A DNA stretch of 64,000 nt. Origin: Erwinia sp. E602 (GTDB lineage Bacteria; Pseudomonadota; Gammaproteobacteria; Enterobacterales; Enterobacteriaceae). The stretch's first letter is position 1. Every line of letters begins with the position of its first letter. The notes below the pieces were generated by a model that was not told the DNA's origin, made no database searches, and saw nothing but the letters and a program-made list of their open reading frames with translations. This document shows positions 19,745 to 27,890 of this stretch, one piece after another. Location: positions 1,798,001-1,862,000 of the forward strand of contig NZ_CP046582.1 in assembly GCF_018141005.1 (NCBI RefSeq). The letters are read 5' to 3'. The position numbers and the translations under genes are program-made.

Positions 19745-20715
19745 ACCTTCATGATAATCCAGAAATGTTTCTTGAACTGATTAACCGGACAGCAGATCAC
19801 TTTAAGATCCCAGAGGTTTATGTCGAGAAGGATTACTGGGTTACACGAGTCCTTCTCCAGCTAAGCCAGTCTGAGTTCAGGGAGGATTTTATTTTTAAAG
19901 GTGGAACGGCGTTATCCAAGGTCTTTGGTCTGATTCAAAGGTTTTCAGAAGATGTCGATCTGGCCATGTTTAACCATCGGGCGCTTAGCGGTAACCAGAT
20001 TAAAAAGCGTATAAGGGCCGCTGAGCAAAGGATTTCTGCCGGATTGACTTATGTTGAGAGGCCTGGTGAGTCCAAAGGAAGTCAATTCCGGAAAGTCTAT
20101 TATGAGTTTCCACGAATCGTTGATGGAGATTTTGGTCACGCCTCGGATGTTATTCTGCTGGAAATAAACAGTTTTACCTCACCTGAGCCTTTTTCTCCTA
20201 TGCCTGTTGAATCACTGATTGCAGAATTCATCAGGAAAGGGCTGATTGAGGGTGGTGATGCGGTGATTATACGCTTCGGACTGGAAAGATTTGCAATCAA
20301 CGTTCTCGACATCAAACGAACGGTTGCGGAAAAAATATTAGGATTGGTCAGAGCATCCAGGTCCGAAGACCCACAGCAGGCATTATCTGATAAAATTCGG
20401 CATATATATGATCTATGCATGATTAAACGTGATGCACAATACAGTCAGCTTTTTTATTCTGATGAACTTTTGGATATGGTCGATCTTGTGAAACAGGCCG
20501 ACAGAGATCAGTTCGAAGATGCAGGAATCTGGCTTGATCAGCCTTTGCATGAGAGTGTGCTTTTCAGCCAGCCACTTGAAACCGGGGAAAATATCAGGGG
20601 TGTTTTCCACGGTGCTTTTTCTGAACTGGTTTACGACGGCGATCTTCCCTCTGACGACGAGGTGATTGGGGTACTCTCCTCAGTAGCCGATCTTCTCAAA
20701 AGAATGCATGACTGA
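19741..20715 (+). CDS. AbiEii/AbiGii-type nucleotidyltransferase toxin
   Basis: 324 residues from the ATG at 19741, which overlaps the antitoxin stop (ATGA); an ATG at 19729 is also in frame. The DNA-polymerase-beta-like motif FIFKGGTALSKVF (about residue 55) followed by RFSEDVDLAMF supplies the GG(T)-x-DxD metal site of the MNT family, and VAEKILGLVRASR is typical of the mid-region. AbiEii toxins transfer nucleotides (for related proteins, pyrimidines onto tRNA) and cause stasis or abortive phage infection. Intact and probably functional. Confidence 0.88.
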   Translation: MNLHDNPEMFLELINRTADHFKIPEVYVEKDYWVTRVLLQLSQSEFREDFIFKGGTALSKVFGLIQRFSEDVDLAMFNHRALSGNQIKKRIRAAEQRISAGLTYVERPGESKGSQFRKVYYEFPRIVDGDFGHASDVILLEINSFTSPEPFSPMPVESLIAEFIRKGLIEGGDAVIIRFGLERFAINVLDIKRTVAEKILGLVRASRSEDPQQALSDKIRHIYDLCMIKRDAQYSQLFYSDELLDMVDLVKQADRDQFEDAGIWLDQPLHESVLFSQPLETGENIRGVFHGAFSELVYDGDLPSDDEVIGVLSSVADLLKRMHD

Positions 20716-20847
20716 AAGAGTAGTAATCAAGAACGTAAAAAACCTTGTTCGTTAATTAATTTTACGGTCACCCCCTCGATGGTCTGTTCACTGGCTTTGC
20801 TGCGCTATTGCGGGCGGCCTCCCTGCCGCCCTCAGATGCTGAAAAAA

Positions 20848-22983
20848 TCAGAACTTATAGCTGGCACCCACCTGCCAGCTGCGGTCGCGGCCGATCCAGC
20901 AGTAGTTGCTGTCGTAGCAGGTGTAGGTGAACTTATTGGTCAGGTTCTGCGCCCCGGCCTTCACGGTTAAGCCCTTCAGGCTGTTGCTGACCACCCCCAT
21001 GTCGTACGCCACGGCGGCGTCAAACTGGGTATTGCCGCCGATGGCGGGCACCGAGTTGTCCGGGGTAATCGCGGTTTTGCCCTGATAGCGCATCCCGGCA
21101 CCAAGCATCAGCCCGTTCAGCGGGCCGCTGGCAAAGGTGTAGTCGCTCCACAGGTTCAGGGTGTTTTCCGGCACCTGGGTGGCGCGCTGGCCCTGATAGC
21201 GGTCGTCCTGCACGTTAATCGCCCGCGTATAGGCGTAGCTGGCGATCAGGTTCAGGTTCTCCAGCGGACGGCTCACCGCGCTGAACTCAAACCCTTTCGA
21301 TTCGATCTCACCGGTCTGGCGGTAGTTCGCCAGCCCACCCACGTAGGTGTTATCGGTGGTCAGCACGTTCTTCTGATTGATCTTAAACACCGAGGCGGTC
21401 AGCGTGGTGGCGTAGTCGGCCAGCAGCGTTTTCACCCCGCCTTCCACCTGCTTGCTGGTGGTCGGTTTCACCTGGGTGGCGCTCAGCGTGCCAATCGGCG
21501 ACACCGGCAGGAAGCCTTCCGAATAACTGATAAACGGCGCGATGCCGTTGTCGAACTGGTACAGCGCGCCGAGGCGTTTGGTGACGCGATCCTGGTCGAC
21601 CCAGCTTTTATCACCACCGTTGAGGTGATCGGTGGTGGTGGAGCGGTAGTCGTCGTAGCGCAGGCTGGCGATCAGGTTCAGCCCGCCAAATTCGACCTGA
21701 TCCTGCAGATAGTAACCGGCCTGGTTAAAGCTCATATGCTGGCGCGTGGCCGCATACAGGCCGAGATTGTTATCGGTGACCACGCCGTGATCCGGGTTCT
21801 GCATATCGATCGCCGGGTAAACGCTGCCGTAATCATAGTTAAAGTTGGCGTTCAGGCGCTGATAGTCAACGCCGGCCAGCAGATGGTGTTTCCACTCGCC
21901 CAGGCTGAGCGTTTTCGTCAGCTGGTTGTCGATATTAACGTTGTTCAGCGACTCATCGGTGGTGTAACCAAAGCGCGACAGTGTGGTGTCGCTGCCGCTG
22001 GTGCCGGTGGAGTAGATGCTGCGCTGGTATGATTCCACGTGGGCATAACGTGCTTTCTGCACCACGCCCCAGCCGCTGTCGAACTGGTGCTCGAAGGTGT
22101 AGCCGATCAGCGTCTGGCGCTGTTTGAAGCCGTTCCAGCGGTCGCCGGCGTAGTCATCACGGCTGGCCGAACCGCTGCGCAGGTAAGCCAGCGGCAGCGG
22201 GTTGGACGGCGTCAGGCTCGGCTGATCCTGGTAGATGGCATCGATGGTCAGGCGCGTCTGGTCTGATGGCTGCCAGCTGACGGACGGGGCCAGCAGATAG
22301 CCTTCATGTTTGGTGGTCTGTGCCTGATCGTCACCGGCGCTGGCCTTGCCGATAAAGCGGTAGTTCCAGTCGCTGTCGGCGATCTGGCCGGTGGAGTCCA
22401 GCGTGCCTTCACGCAGCGCGCGGTTGCCGGTGGTGAACTCCACCTCGGTGCTTTGCTCTTTTTTCGGCGTTTTCCCCTGAATATTCACCAGCCCGCCCGG
22501 CGAGGCGTTGCCGTACAGCACCGAGGAGGGGCCTTTCAGGATATCCACCTGCTCGATCAGGATCGGATCGATGCCGGCTTTGGTATTGCCGCTGACGTTG
22601 TACGGCAGCTGCAGCCCGTTGTAGTACTCGTGCTCGGCGCTGAAGCCGCGAATTTTGTACTCACTCATATAGGTGGTGGAGCCGCGCATTTCGGTCGCCA
22701 CGCCCGCTTCGTAGCGCAGGATCTCATTCAGTGAATTTGCATGGCGCTTCTCAATTTCCGCCTTGCTGATGGTATCGATAGTCTGCGCGGTACGGCTTTC
22801 CGGCACCGCCGATTTACTGGCGCTGTTGGTATAGGGCGCAACGCTGTTTTCGGCGCTACCGCCACCGGCGGTGACCACCAGCGTGCCGTCGCTGTTAGCG
22901 GTGGCGGCCTGCGCCAGCGGTGAGAGGGAGGCCGCAATGCTGAGCGCCAGAAGGGAGAAATGCCGGTAACCGTGCCTTGCCAT
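20848..22983 (-). CDS. TonB-dependent siderophore receptor, hydroxamate (FhuA/FoxA/FhuE) type
   Basis: 711 residues. Signal peptide ending about AQAATA, a TonB-box-like DGTLVVTAGG, the plug domain (EILRYEAGVATEM ... YKIRGF ... VDILKGPSSVLYGNASPGGLVNIQGKTP) and a 22-strand barrel ending in the terminal aromatic VGASYKF. A Cys pair near the C-terminus (YTCYDSNYCWIGRDR) matches the FhuA/FoxA branch. Predicted to import a ferric hydroxamate across the outer membrane. No ABC genes follow. An AraC regulator with a Fur box lies immediately upstream on the same strand. Confidence 0.9.
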   Translation of the reverse strand: MARHGYRHFSLLALSIAASLSPLAQAATANSDGTLVVTAGGGSAENSVAPYTNSASKSAVPESRTAQTIDTISKAEIEKRHANSLNEILRYEAGVATEMRGSTTYMSEYKIRGFSAEHEYYNGLQLPYNVSGNTKAGIDPILIEQVDILKGPSSVLYGNASPGGLVNIQGKTPKKEQSTEVEFTTGNRALREGTLDSTGQIADSDWNYRFIGKASAGDDQAQTTKHEGYLLAPSVSWQPSDQTRLTIDAIYQDQPSLTPSNPLPLAYLRSGSASRDDYAGDRWNGFKQRQTLIGYTFEHQFDSGWGVVQKARYAHVESYQRSIYSTGTSGSDTTLSRFGYTTDESLNNVNIDNQLTKTLSLGEWKHHLLAGVDYQRLNANFNYDYGSVYPAIDMQNPDHGVVTDNNLGLYAATRQHMSFNQAGYYLQDQVEFGGLNLIASLRYDDYRSTTTDHLNGGDKSWVDQDRVTKRLGALYQFDNGIAPFISYSEGFLPVSPIGTLSATQVKPTTSKQVEGGVKTLLADYATTLTASVFKINQKNVLTTDNTYVGGLANYRQTGEIESKGFEFSAVSRPLENLNLIASYAYTRAINVQDDRYQGQRATQVPENTLNLWSDYTFASGPLNGLMLGAGMRYQGKTAITPDNSVPAIGGNTQFDAAVAYDMGVVSNSLKGLTVKAGAQNLTNKFTYTCYDSNYCWIGRDRSWQVGASYKF

Positions 22984-23043
22984 AAAGAAAGTCTCTCTGT
23001 TTTTATCAAATTCGCGGCGGCTATTATTGCTGAAAGATTCGCA

Positions 23044-23059
23044 TTCGCACCTATGCGAA
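23044..23059. promoter_or_regulatory. Candidate activator site upstream of the siderophore receptor
   Basis: Palindrome TTCGCA, CCTA, TGCGAA (6-4-6) 61 bases before the receptor ATG, placed where a PchR/YbtA-type activator would bind. A further GATTCGCA lies directly beside it. Role inferred. Confidence 0.4.
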
Positions 23060-23262
23060 CTGCCGGATTGCGTATGCGGGATGACAAAAGCGGGCGGACA
23101 GAGGCAGGGGCAACCGCCACGGCGCTGTTATCCGGCGTAATTCACAGTCAGGATCCCGGCGATAATGTCCGTTGCTTTCAGGAACTATCTCCAGCCCGGT
23201 CAGCTCGTGATGAGGCGGGCCCCGGTCACAGGCGAACAGGACGACCGGGATCGGGTGTTTGC

Positions 23263-24432
23263 TCAACCGGCCTGCAGCGCGCTGGGTGCCACGCCGTAGC
23301 GGCGGCGAAAGGCGGTAGCGAAGTTGCTGGCGTGCTGGTAGCCGGACATCCACGCCGCCTGCTGCACGCTGTGCCCCTGCTGCAGGTAGCGCCTGGCCTG
23401 CGCCAGCCGGCAGTCGCGCAGATAGTTAAACACCGAGTCGCCGTAGGCCTGGCGGAACTTGCTGCGCAGGCTGCTCGGGCTCATCGCCGCCGCCCGCGCC
23501 AGCTCTGCCAGCGTATGGGGCTGCTCGGGGCTGGCGGCGATCAGCTGGCGCACCTGCTCCAGCCGCGCCCGTTCACCGGGCGGCAAAGGTGGGGTTAACG
23601 AGGCAACCGCCATGCCGCTTTGCGGCGATGCGGCGGCAACGGGCCGGGTAATACCGGCGGTCGCCACAGCGTCTGCCCTGGCTTCAGCGGCGGCGGAGGC
23701 AAATGCCGGTGGGCTTTCCTGCGGGATGGCCGCCGTGTTACCCGCAGTTTTCGCCATTCCTGAACGAGATACTGTACCTGCTGTACCCGTCTGTGAAGCG
23801 GCTTCGGCCGGTTCGGCCAGCAGCTGTTGCGCCAGCAGCAGCAGCAGCAGCCCCTCCAGCATCAGCTGGCGCACCAGCGGATCGGCACAGGGCTGCAGCA
23901 CCCCCCGTAGCCCGGTCAGCAGATGGTCCGGGATCTGCCACACCTCCGAACCGGGATAGCGCTGCTGCCAGGCCCCGAGCAGGGTAGCGATCTCCGATCC
24001 CGGTTGAAACCGCGCCGGATTAATGCCCAGGGTGATGGCAACCAGCCGCTGGCCCGCGTCGTGGCGCGCCTTCAGCTCCAGCCGGTCGCCAATTGAGGTG
24101 GCCAGCGCCATGCCGCCGCGCATCAGCTGGGGTTCGCCGTTCAGCCACAGCTGCACGCAGCCGCTGACCACCACCAGAATATAGAGCGGGGAGTGGCCGG
24201 CGGAGGTAGTTTCATACGGCTGGACGATCTGCAGGTCGGAGCAGGTAACGCTGAGCCCGGAGGGCAACAGATGCTCGTCGACGTAACCCTGCACCACGGT
24301 GGCGGCAAGCGAACGCTGCGGCGCGCTGCCCAGCGCCGGAAAGCGGTAGTCAATGGCGTGGCGCTGGCCATATTCAAGAAAGTTTGCCACCGAGAAGCGT
24401 TGTTCCTGGCGGGCATGTCGCTGTGTATTCAT
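23263..24432 (-). CDS. AraC-family siderophore regulator (PchR/YbtA-like)
   Basis: 389 residues. The C-terminal double HTH is PHTLAELARAAAMSPSSLRSKFRQAYGDSVFNYLRDCRL then QAAWMSGYQHASNFATAFRRRYGVAPSAL. The N-terminal sensor (about residues 50-210) resembles PchR/YbtA proteins that bind the ferric siderophore and activate the receptor gene, which here is the next gene on the strand. An Ala/Thr-rich stretch of roughly 80 residues (from about residue 220 to 300) separates the halves and is unusually long, so this protein is larger than typical relatives. A Fur box sits upstream. Confidence 0.85.
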   Translation of the reverse strand: MNTQRHARQEQRFSVANFLEYGQRHAIDYRFPALGSAPQRSLAATVVQGYVDEHLLPSGLSVTCSDLQIVQPYETTSAGHSPLYILVVVSGCVQLWLNGEPQLMRGGMALATSIGDRLELKARHDAGQRLVAITLGINPARFQPGSEIATLLGAWQQRYPGSEVWQIPDHLLTGLRGVLQPCADPLVRQLMLEGLLLLLLAQQLLAEPAEAASQTGTAGTVSRSGMAKTAGNTAAIPQESPPAFASAAAEARADAVATAGITRPVAAASPQSGMAVASLTPPLPPGERARLEQVRQLIAASPEQPHTLAELARAAAMSPSSLRSKFRQAYGDSVFNYLRDCRLAQARRYLQQGHSVQQAAWMSGYQHASNFATAFRRRYGVAPSALQAG

Positions 24433-24519
24433 GGAACTCCGCTGGCTGGGGGAAGGGCCGCTCAGGTCTGAACGTCGGATAGCGCCAATAATAGCATCGG
24501 TAATTTCAGTGGTAAATTA

Positions 24520-24538
24520 AATGATACTTATTCTCATC
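24520..24538 (-). promoter_or_regulatory. Fur box upstream of the AraC regulator
   Basis: Reads AATGATACTTATTCTCATC on the plus strand, a good match to the 19-base Fur consensus (GATAATGATAATCATTATC family), 88-106 bases upstream of the regulator start. Implies iron repression of the regulator and thereby of the receptor. Confidence 0.75.
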
Positions 24539-24643
24539 AGTCGTCCTGTATGCGGCGTCGGCGACAGGCGCTGCCAGCTGCCTGCTGGCAAAGCGAAACC
24601 CACCCGCATCATCTGATTAACCTTTTGGTAATAATTCAATCTA

Positions 24644-24657
24644 TTGATTTACATCAA
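24644..24657 (+). promoter_or_regulatory. FNR box
   Basis: TTGAT, TTAC, ATCAA: a perfect match to the FNR consensus TTGAT-N4-ATCAA, 150 bases before the PAS gene start. With a -10 candidate TATAAG at 24710-24715 the centre lies near -71.5, a known class I activation position. This predicts anaerobic activation. Confidence 0.85.
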
Positions 24658-24687
24658 TAATACCGTTTCTTTTTACGCGGCTTTTGA

Positions 24688-24715
24688 TTGCTTTTTTGAT
24701 CGCGGATCGTATAAG
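24688..24715 (+). promoter_or_regulatory. Candidate sigma-70 promoter of the PAS/diflavin operon
   Basis: -35 candidate TTGCTT (24688-24693) and -10 candidate TATAAG (24710-24715), spacer 16. The weak -35 suits an activator-dependent promoter. Position is inferred from the FNR and NsrR sites. Confidence 0.45.
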
Positions 24716-24735
24716 GTGTATTTGAAATGCATCTT
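24713..24735 (+). promoter_or_regulatory. NsrR box
   Basis: Left arm AAGGTGTATTT, central G, right arm AAATGCATCTT (11-1-11). The right half is identical to the published NsrR half-site and the left differs at two positions. It overlaps the likely -10 and start site, where a repressor would act. NsrR is the nitric-oxide-sensing Fe-S repressor of hmp, ytfE and hcp. Confidence 0.8.
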
Positions 24736-24806
24736 ATGGTTGATGCAACAACGTTACTCCACCCTGCACTGGCAGCGACGGCCAGGCTTACCACAAGGAA
24801 CGACCT

Positions 24807-25232
24807 ATGACCCAGACTCTCGACTCCGCACAGCTGATTAGCGCTCTCGACAACGTGATGGTGATCTCCACTACCGATCTGCAGGGCACCATTACCTACG
24901 TTAACGATCTGTTCTGTACCCTGACCGGCTACCAGCGCGAAGAGCTGCTCGGCCAGCCGCACAGCATCGTGCGCCATCCTTCGGTGCCAAAAGCCACCTA
25001 TAAGGAGATGTGGGACACTATTAAAGCGGGCGAGATCTGGACCGGTATCATCCCCAACGTCGGTAAAGGCGGTGGCCTGTACGTGGTCGATACCACGGTG
25101 CAGCCGCTGTATGACCAGCAGGGCAATATCAACGCTTACATCAGCATCCGCCGGGTGATCAACGATCTGATGACCGACTTTGACGCGGTGGAGTTCTCCA
25201 AAGAGCAGTTCGACGAATTTTACGACAACTAA
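24807..25232 (+). CDS. Stand-alone PAS domain protein, Aer-like
   Basis: 141 residues, a single PAS domain with nothing else. It resembles the FAD-binding PAS of the aerotaxis receptor Aer: DLQGTITYVNDLFCTLTGYQREELLGQPHSIVRHPSVP, then MWDTIKAGEIWTGIIPN. Where Aer has the KNGDHYWV motif this protein has KGGGLYVV. There is no kinase, methyl-acceptor or GGDEF output domain, so it probably works through a partner. The next gene, 3 bases downstream, is a diflavin reductase, suggesting that the PAS cofactor (FAD or haem) is reduced by it or that the PAS protein is its electron acceptor. AAGGAA precedes the ATG. Promoter carries FNR and NsrR boxes. Confidence 0.8.
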   Translation: MTQTLDSAQLISALDNVMVISTTDLQGTITYVNDLFCTLTGYQREELLGQPHSIVRHPSVPKATYKEMWDTIKAGEIWTGIIPNVGKGGGLYVVDTTVQPLYDQQGNINAYISIRRVINDLMTDFDAVEFSKEQFDEFYDN

Positions 25233-25235
25233 GCC

Positions 25236-26771
25236 ATGAACAAACCCATCGAACGTGTGCTGATCGCTTACGGTTCTGAATCCGGCAACGCCCGGGCGCT
25301 GGCCGAATACCTGGGCGGTGCGACATTCCTGCAGCCCTTCGCGCCGCAGGTGACGGAACTGAACCAGCTGCTGCAGGCGGAGCCGAATGAGGGCGACCTG
25401 CTGCTGCTGCTGACCAGCTCGTTCGGTGACGGCGAACCGCCCGCCAACGCCGACCGGCTGCTGGAGCAGCTGCCGCACTACGCCGCGCCTGGCAGCCTGC
25501 GCTACGCCATTTTCGGCCTCGGCGATACCGCCTATCCGCAGTTCTGCGGCTTCAGCAAGGCGCTCGACGCCGCGCTGGCCGCGCAGGGCGGGCAGGCGCT
25601 GATTAACCGGGTAGATGCCGACGCTGGCTATCAGGACTTCTTCCGCCAGTGGCTGGCGGTGGTGGAAAAGGTGCTGCAGGGCGATGCTGAGGCCGGGCAG
25701 GCGCTGCGGCTGCAGGTGACGCCTTACGGCGAGCAGAACGCCTTTACCGCCCGGGTGCTGGAACGATCGCACCTCAGCGGCAGTGCGCCACACGCTTGGC
25801 ATATCCGGCTGGATATCCGCGGCAGCGGCATCCGCTATCGTGCCGGTGATACGCTCTGGGTTTTACCAGAGAACGACCCAACGCTGCTGGCCGGGCTGGC
25901 GGCAGGACTGGGCGATGAACAGGCGATTACCCAGCTGCGCGATAAAGAGTTGCGCCAGCTGAGTAAGGGCGTGCTGCGCGAACTGGCGAAGCTGGGCGGC
26001 AGCGAGGCGCTGAAGGTGCTGCTGAAAAGCAGCCAGCGTAAGGCGCTGGAAGCGTACCTGTGGGGCGCAGACCTGCTGGACGTGCTGCAGGACCACTGCC
26101 CGCCCGGCTCCGTCAGCCTGGCGCAGCTGCTGGAGATCCTGTCGCCGTGCCTGCCGCGCGCCTACTCGATCGCCTCGGCCGGCGATGAGCAGACGCTGGA
26201 TCTCTGCGTACGCGAAGTCAGCTATGCGCGCGACGGCCGCCCGCGCCAGGGGATGGCGACCGGCTGGCTGCTGGCGCAGGACGCGGTGAAGATCTTTGTG
26301 CGCAGCAACCCCGCCTGCTGGCTGCCGGAGGACGCTGACGCCCCGCTGCTGCTGGTCGGTACCGGCACCGGCATCGCGCCGCTGATCGGCCTGACTCGTG
26401 AAATGACGGCCAGCGGGCAGCAGCGTGAAACCTGCCTGATTTTTGGCGATAAACAGCGCGAGGTGGATTTCCTTTATCGTCAGGAGCTGGAAGCGCATCT
26501 GGCCGACGGGGTACTGAGCAGCCTGCTGACCGCCTTCTCCCGCGACGGCGACAGCAAATACTACGTGCAGCACGCAATAGCCGATCACGCTGACCAGATT
26601 GCCGGGCTGCTGCAGCGCGGCGCGCATCTCTACCTTTGTGGCAACCGGCACCATCTCGAAAGCGCGGTACGGGCGGCGCTGGATGCGGTGGCGCGTGAGG
26701 CAGGGTGGCCAGAGGGTGAGTTATGGCCGCAGTTGCTGGGGCAGGGAAGGCTGCATCTTGAACTGTACTGA
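25236..26771 (+). CDS. Diflavin reductase (FMN/FAD/NADPH, CysJ/CPR type)
   Basis: 511 residues, shorter than CysJ (about 600). Flavodoxin domain from residue 6 (VLIAYGSESGNARALAEYL; TSSFGDGEPPANADR; FGLGDTAYPQFCGFSK), FAD domain with LPRAYSIAS (about residue 307) and GMATGWL, NADPH domain with GTGTGIAPLIGL and YLCGNRHHLESAV, and a terminal aromatic residue (HLELY). Such proteins pass electrons from NADPH through FAD and FMN to a haem or flavin partner. No cysI-like gene is adjacent; the only candidate partner in the operon is the PAS protein. Predicted to be induced without oxygen and with nitric oxide. Confidence 0.9.
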   Translation: MNKPIERVLIAYGSESGNARALAEYLGGATFLQPFAPQVTELNQLLQAEPNEGDLLLLLTSSFGDGEPPANADRLLEQLPHYAAPGSLRYAIFGLGDTAYPQFCGFSKALDAALAAQGGQALINRVDADAGYQDFFRQWLAVVEKVLQGDAEAGQALRLQVTPYGEQNAFTARVLERSHLSGSAPHAWHIRLDIRGSGIRYRAGDTLWVLPENDPTLLAGLAAGLGDEQAITQLRDKELRQLSKGVLRELAKLGGSEALKVLLKSSQRKALEAYLWGADLLDVLQDHCPPGSVSLAQLLEILSPCLPRAYSIASAGDEQTLDLCVREVSYARDGRPRQGMATGWLLAQDAVKIFVRSNPACWLPEDADAPLLLVGTGTGIAPLIGLTREMTASGQQRETCLIFGDKQREVDFLYRQELEAHLADGVLSSLLTAFSRDGDSKYYVQHAIADHADQIAGLLQRGAHLYLCGNRHHLESAVRAALDAVAREAGWPEGELWPQLLGQGRLHLELY

Positions 26772-27036
26772 CACTGAGGCACTGCTCCACCATGCAGCAC
26801 TATCTGGAGTCTTCAGGAGTCATTACTGATATGCAGGCCAGACAGGGCAGCCGGCTTGAGGCAATCCCCGACAAAATAATTGCTGAGGTGCTGGCCCGCC
26901 CGGGCGCGATCTTCAATTGATACATTTACGCTATCAATCATGCGGTTAAACGGTATTGGTTAAGCTTTGCAGGAAATCGGTATAAGAGTAGCGTCACATT
27001 ACTTTCTTACTACCGACATATGGAGCTGCTAAGCCG

Positions 27037-27864
27037 ATGACCTCTCTTGATAATTCCCCGTTCTACGCCGCCGATATTATCCGCTCACGCCTCAACGGCC
27101 TGAATCCGCGCGTGGCCTTTATCCTCGGTTCCGGCCTGGGGGAACTGGCGGAGCAGATCGAAAATCCGGTGGTGTTCTCATATGCCGAACTGCCGGGCTT
27201 CCCGGTCAGCACCGTACACGGCCACGCCGGTGAGCTGGTGGCCGGAACCCTGTCCGGCGTGCCGGTACTGTGCATGAAGGGGCGCGGCCACTTCTATGAA
27301 GGGCGCGGCATGGCGGTGATGACCAGCGCTATTCGTACTTTTAAACTGCTCGGTTGCGAAATCCTCTTCTCCACCAACGCCGCCGGTTCTCTGCGCCCGG
27401 AGGTCGGCCCCGGCAGCCTGGTGGCGCTGAACGATCATATCAATACCATGCCCGGCACGCCGACCGTCGGCCCGAACGACGACCGCTTTGGCGACCGCTT
27501 CTTCTCACTGGCTAACGCTTACGATGCTGACTACCGCGGCGTGCTGCAGCAGGTGGCCAGCGAGCAGGGCTTCCCGCTGACCGAAGGGGTGTTTGTCTCC
27601 TATCCCGGCCCGAACTTCGAAACCGCCGCCGAAATCCGTATGATGCAGATCATCGGCGGTGACGTGGTCGGCATGTCGGTGGTGCCGGAAGTTATCAGCG
27701 CCCGCCACTGCGGCCTGAAAGTGGTGGCGGTAGCGGCGATCACCAACCTCGCCGAAGGCCTCGGTGACGTTGAGCTCTCCCATGCGCAAACGCTTGCGGC
27801 CGCGCAGCTCTCTAAGCAGAACTTTATCAATCTGATCTGCGGCTTCCTCGGCAAACTATCCTGA
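27037..27864 (+). CDS. xapA: Xanthosine/purine nucleoside phosphorylase XapA
   Basis: 275 residues, matching E. coli XapA length. Motifs of the trimeric PNP family: ILGSGLGELAEQIENPV with the phosphate-binding serine, GRGHFYEGRGMAVMTSAIR, TNAAGSL, and GMSVVPEVISARHCGLKVVAVAAITNLAEG. It splits xanthosine, inosine and guanosine with phosphate to base plus ribose-1-phosphate. First gene of xapAB, followed 26 bases later by the transporter and then the dedicated LysR regulator. The preceding 265 bases contain no supported gene apart from an open reading frame of 29 codons. Confidence 0.95.
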   Translation: MTSLDNSPFYAADIIRSRLNGLNPRVAFILGSGLGELAEQIENPVVFSYAELPGFPVSTVHGHAGELVAGTLSGVPVLCMKGRGHFYEGRGMAVMTSAIRTFKLLGCEILFSTNAAGSLRPEVGPGSLVALNDHINTMPGTPTVGPNDDRFGDRFFSLANAYDADYRGVLQQVASEQGFPLTEGVFVSYPGPNFETAAEIRMMQIIGGDVVGMSVVPEVISARHCGLKVVAVAAITNLAEGLGDVELSHAQTLAAAQLSKQNFINLICGFLGKLS

Positions 27865-27890
27865 GCAGACACTAAACGGCGGGCAGCGTG

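Noticed and set aside
26831..26920. 29-codon plus-strand frame before xapA
   Set aside because: No ribosome-binding site, no known family; likely chance or leftover sequence.
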